9,460 nt of DNA from Deltaproteobacteria bacterium UBA2385 (GTDB taxonomy: Bacteria > Myxococcota_A > UBA796 > UBA2385): the NCBI GenBank assembly GCA_002343455.1, contig DDSR01000276.1, positions 14,453-23,912 on the forward strand. The letters are read 5' to 3'. A model generated the notes under the pieces. That model made no database searches, was not told the origin of the DNA, and saw only the letters and a program-made list of their open reading frames with translations. The translations under genes were made by a program, and so were the position numbers. Of the stretch, positions 6,602-9,460 are shown piece by piece. How positions within the stretch are numbered: position 1 is the first letter of the stretch; each line of letters opens with the position of its first letter.

Positions 6602-9460
6602 CCCACTCGTCCCGCCTGCTCCTCCAGATTGTCGCTCTCCTCCTCCTCGCCGCCTGCGGCTCCGGCAAGCCGCTGACCGACGGCCTGGGCCTGGACACCG
6701 ACGGCGACGGCGTCGTCAATGGCGAGGACTGTGCGCCCAACAACGCGGATGTGTGGGGGGACGACGACGGCGACGGCTGGCTGGACGCGCGTTGCCTGGA
6801 CGCGATCGAGGCGGGGGATGGCTACCCCGTGCATGTGCCCGGGGGCTACACGGCGGAGCAGGTCTACCTGGACTGCGACGACGACAACGCCGAGGTCCAT
6901 CCCGGGGGCACTTGGACGGCTCCGGAGTTCTACGAGCACCGTGGAGAGGTGGACGACAACACCCGCGAGGTGTGCAAGGCGCTGGGCTTGGAGGCGGTTC
7001 CCACCTGGGCCTACGACGGTGTGGACAACGACTGCGACGGGCTGGTGGACGTACCGGACTTCGACGGTGACCTATTCTCGGCAACAGAGGTCGGCGGGGG
7101 AGACTGCGACGATTGTGTCACGACCGTGAACCTGGGCATGGACGAGACGCTGATGGAGGGCCCGTGCCCGATCTACGCCTACGATGGTATCGACAATGAC
7201 TGCGATGGGTCTGATCTGAACGACCTAGACGGCGACGGCCAGGCGGGGCGCTGGGATGTGGGCAGCGAGTGCGGAGCGACGCGCAACCAGAGTACCGACG
7301 ACACGCCGATGCTGTCGGACCTGACGGCGGGCAACGAGGACTGCTATGACCTGCGGGATGACATCAAGCTGGGCGCGCCGGAGTTCTGCGACTGGGTGGA
7401 CCACGACTGTAATGGTACGGGCGATGCGTTGAACCCCGACAACGAAGAGGTGGCGCTGAATGGCTTCGAGATTGGAGAGGTCGGCTTGCGGGTTGTGCAC
7501 GTCAGCCAGGGTGCGGCGTCGCCTCCCTACCGGAACGGGATCGACCCGGAGCACGGGTTCGAGACCGTGACGGACGCGGCTACCTTCGTTGGATACTGTC
7601 GGGAGGTCGCCATCGGCGCGGGGCTGTACACCGAGCGCATCCTGATCGATGCGGCCGTGATCGCGGAGGGACCGGACTCCAAAGGCGAAGATCCCGGGGT
7701 TTGGTTGCGGTTCGTCGCCACGGAGGACGGCGTCGAGTTGGATGGAGACGAGGAGCGCTTCCTGACTCTGCTCCAGGGTCCGGCGGATCTGGTCGAGTTT
7801 ATGGACGTGGCAATCGTCGGGGGTGAGGACCTTGCTGGCGGGTTGACGGTCGAGGGCGGAACCCTGTCCACAATGGGGGTGAGCGTTTCTCTCGTCGAGC
7901 AGGAGTACCAGCCTGGGCTGGGGCACATCGCCGGTGTGTCCTCCGTCCACGAGTCCCTGTACGCCGGCAACAACGCCATGTCGTTCGCGAGCGCCGTTGA
8001 GCTGGAGGCGCACGAGATCGTCGTCAGCGCCTCGGTCTTCACCGAGAACAGCTCCGATATCGACGGAGGCGCGCTCGTGCTTGGCGGCTTCGCTGAGGCC
8101 TCGGTCACCGAGAGCAGCTTCACCGGAAATGAATCGGAAGGAAGCGGCGGCGCCTTGACCGCCAATGGCGGCGCCTTGACGCTCTCGTCGCTGGAGTTCA
8201 CCCTCAACCGAGCGGCGGGGAACGCCGGCGCTGTAGATTTGTTTGTAGAGCGGGCTACCCTAAGTGGTCTTGACGCTTCCAGCAACGCGGCCGAGTCCGG
8301 CGACGGGGGAGCCTTGCGAGCGTCCGCGGCTTCGGTGAGCGGGACGACCTTGGTCCTGCAGTCGAACCAGGCCGCCGGCAGCGGAGGGGCCATTCGTTTC
8401 GTGGGTGACCGTATGTTGCTGGAGGGCATCGAACTGGACGGGAACCTCGCGGGGAGTGATGGAGGTGGCCTGCACCTCGTCGGGACGGACATCGGCCTTG
8501 GAGAGGTGGTGAGCGCGGGGAACCAGAGCGAGGGCGGCCGGGGAGGCGCCGCCTATGTGGTGGGCAGCGTCTTCGACATCGCGGGATGGGTGGGGAACGC
8601 CGATCACGCCGCGACCGGCGGTGGAGGACTCTACCTGGTGGGAGACGGCGATGCCTCCACGGTCGTGGGAGGGGGGGACCTCAGCTTTGCAGACACCTAC
8701 ACGACAGCAGGACCGGGAGGGGCCATCTTCCTCTCCGCGGCCGCTTCGGGGAGGCTCTCATCCGTTCATGTGGATTGTTCAGGGTTTACTGGAGCCGCCG
8801 CGGAGTCAGGAGGCGCTCTGGCCGCCACCGGGCTTGTTCTGAGCCTCGCTGACCTCGATATCTCGGGCTGCTCGTCGACCGTCGACGGCGGCGGGCTGGC
8901 CATCGGTCCGGTGGGCACGGTGGAGATCGCGGGCATCGAGCTGGAGGGGAACGAGACCGCCGGGCGAGGCGGGGGCGCTTTCATGTTGGCGGACTCCGTG
9001 ACCGTGACGAGCCTGGTCGCAGCGAACAACAGCGCCGGGGAGGGCGGGGGCTTGTACCTTGCGACAGTGACCGGAGCTCAGATCGAGGGTGTTCAACTCC
9101 AAGAGAACCAATCCCGGGGCGACGGCGGCGGGCTGTACCTCTCCGGCGGCGCTGTGGAGATTGTTGGCGCAGAGGGTGACACGTTCGAGGACAACCGCGC
9201 GGGGGTAGACGAGGCCCTAGACGGGCGCGGGGGTGGTCTGTTCGCCTTTGGGTGCAGGTCGGTGTCGCTGGAGGAGGTGGCGGTTACTGCGGAGGGCTTG
9301 GAGATCGCCGCTCATGAAGGGGGAGGGCTGGCATTTGATTCGGTGGCGGCGGTGTCCTTGCGGGATGTGGGGGTGCGGCAGCAAGTTGTGTCGGGCGGGG
9401 GCGGTTGTGTTTCGGTAGCTAGCTGTGCTTCGTTCTCGTGGGTTGGGACGGGGGCGGAAG
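6598..9460 (+). CDS. Lipoprotein with MopE-type metal-binding units and a right-handed parallel beta-helix; 3' end outside the window
   Basis: The frame from GTG 6598 is open to the window end, giving 954 visible residues. GTG overlaps the previous TGA (GTGA) and has a good Shine-Dalgarno, GGAAG, at 6589-6593. The N-terminus is a lipoprotein signal: a hydrophobic run, then lipobox LAAC with Cys20 as the lipidation site. Next comes an Asp-rich Ca2+-loop segment (DTDGDGVVNGEDC, residues 33-45; DDDGDGW, 55-61), then about three units of the putative metal-binding motif seen in MopE-like proteins (DCDDDNAEVHPGG, YDGVDNDCDGLVD, YDGIDNDCDG, EFCDWVDHDCNG; residues ~92-275). From residue ~320 a beta-helix begins with the usual entry GFETVTDA and GLYTE, and from residue 490 GGAL/GGAI/GGGL repeats with preceding x-x-N motifs recur about every 26 residues, like polymorphic outer-membrane (PMP) repeats. 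It is probably a large surface-exposed, Ca2+-stabilised protein used for adhesion or binding. Any C-terminal sorting or autotransporter domain would lie beyond 9460. Confidence 0.88.
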   Translation, partial: MTHSSRLLLQIVALLLLAACGSGKPLTDGLGLDTDGDGVVNGEDCAPNNADVWGDDDGDGWLDARCLDAIEAGDGYPVHVPGGYTAEQVYLDCDDDNAEVHPGGTWTAPEFYEHRGEVDDNTREVCKALGLEAVPTWAYDGVDNDCDGLVDVPDFDGDLFSATEVGGGDCDDCVTTVNLGMDETLMEGPCPIYAYDGIDNDCDGSDLNDLDGDGQAGRWDVGSECGATRNQSTDDTPMLSDLTAGNEDCYDLRDDIKLGAPEFCDWVDHDCNGTGDALNPDNEEVALNGFEIGEVGLRVVHVSQGAASPPYRNGIDPEHGFETVTDAATFVGYCREVAIGAGLYTERILIDAAVIAEGPDSKGEDPGVWLRFVATEDGVELDGDEERFLTLLQGPADLVEFMDVAIVGGEDLAGGLTVEGGTLSTMGVSVSLVEQEYQPGLGHIAGVSSVHESLYAGNNAMSFASAVELEAHEIVVSASVFTENSSDIDGGALVLGGFAEASVTESSFTGNESEGSGGALTANGGALTLSSLEFTLNRAAGNAGAVDLFVERATLSGLDASSNAAESGDGGALRASAASVSGTTLVLQSNQAAGSGGAIRFVGDRMLLEGIELDGNLAGSDGGGLHLVGTDIGLGEVVSAGNQSEGGRGGAAYVVGSVFDIAGWVGNADHAATGGGGLYLVGDGDASTVVGGGDLSFADTYTTAGPGGAIFLSAAASGRLSSVHVDCSGFTGAAAESGGALAATGLVLSLADLDISGCSSTVDGGGLAIGPVGTVEIAGIELEGNETAGRGGGAFMLADSVTVTSLVAANNSAGEGGGLYLATVTGAQIEGVQLQENQSRGDGGGLYLSGGAVEIVGAEGDTFEDNRAGVDEALDGRGGGLFAFGCRSVSLEEVAVTAEGLEIAAHEGGGLAFDSVAAVSLRDVGVRQQVVSGGGGCVSVASCASFSWVGTGAE
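7009..7212 (+). repeat. Two related copies of the Asp/Cys metal-binding motif
   Basis: Bases 7009-7041 (AYDGVDNDCDG) and 7177-7209 (AYDGIDNDCDG) match at 28 of 33 positions, 168 bases (56 codons) apart. Most differences are synonymous third-position changes, so the similarity is held at the protein level. A diverged third unit, CDWVDHDCNG, follows at 7387-7416. The Asp side chains and paired Cys are what one expects of a Ca2+-binding, disulfide-held loop. Confidence 0.75.
8065..9405 (+). repeat. Beta-helix GGA/GGG repeat array with ~26-codon period
   Basis: Gly-Gly-(Ala/Gly)-(Leu/Ile/Ala) motifs begin at 8065, 8146, 8167, 8305, 8383, 8461, 8542, 8620, 8716, 8809, 8887, 8968, 9043, 9124, 9229, 9319 and 9394. 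Most intervals are 75-81 bases, with longer 90-105 base steps at 8620-8809 and after 9124. Upstream of many is a small-x-x-Asn motif (FTGN, LQSN, LDGN, LEGN, LQEN). The pattern is that of PMP-type right-handed beta-helix rungs. The DNA copies are diverged, so this is an old protein-level repeat and not recent tandem duplication. The array continues to the window edge. Confidence 0.85.

Noticed and set aside
6664..7422. EF-hand or dockerin domain in the lipoprotein
   Set aside because: The Asp-rich loops lack the flanking helices and duplicated arrangement of EF-hands or dockerins; thrombospondin-3-like and MopE-type loops fit better.
7527..8492. Minus-strand open frame of 321 codons
   Set aside because: Antisense to the beta-helix region; its Ser/Pro/Ala-rich sequence is the mirror of Gly/Glu/Leu codons in the + frame repeat.
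8065..9405. CRISPR array or DNA tandem repeat
   Set aside because: The periodicity is in the protein; DNA copies are diverged, have no constant repeat plus spacer structure and stay in one open frame.

Overview
The window is a GC-rich (roughly 70% by eye), gene-dense stretch read entirely from the + strand. Very high third-position GC, wall-to-wall overlapping genes, GTG starts, a caspase-fold protein, a large helical-repeat protein and a MopE-type Asp/Cys-rich lipoprotein together suggest a myxobacterium-like organism (Myxococcota or a related former deltaproteobacterial lineage). This is inferred from protein style only; there is no rRNA or marker gene to prove it.

Layout: (1) 1-1346, the 3' part of a gene whose visible N-terminal end looks like the end of a caspase-fold (peptidase C14) domain, followed by a beta-rich linker and a Gly-rich, strand-like C-terminus. 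(2) 1343-2833, an exported protein with an IPT/TIG-like N-terminal beta domain, an unrecognised middle and another Gly-rich, strand-like C-terminus. (3) 2823-3353, a small exported protein with four cysteines. (4) 3350-6601, a large exported alpha-helical (TPR-like) repeat protein. (5) 6598-9460, a lipoprotein with Asp/Cys-rich MopE-type metal-binding units followed by a long GGA/GGG-type right-handed beta-helix, running off the window.

The five genes overlap by 4, 11, 4 and 4 bases, so no intergenic space exists anywhere. They must be one transcript with coupled translation, and the promoter lies upstream of base 1. All four genes whose N-terminus is visible begin with a Sec signal peptide or lipobox. 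The most economical reading is a cell-envelope or surface module: a caspase-like protein, two candidate outer-membrane or beta-rich proteins, a periplasmic repeat scaffold and a surface-exposed, probably Ca2+-binding beta-helical lipoprotein. The joint function is not known to me, and the catalytic His/Cys of the caspase domain lie outside the window, so activity cannot be judged.

I see no tRNA, rRNA, CRISPR array, insertion sequence, attachment site, origin or rho-independent terminator. The long minus-strand open frames are composition shadows of the + strand genes.
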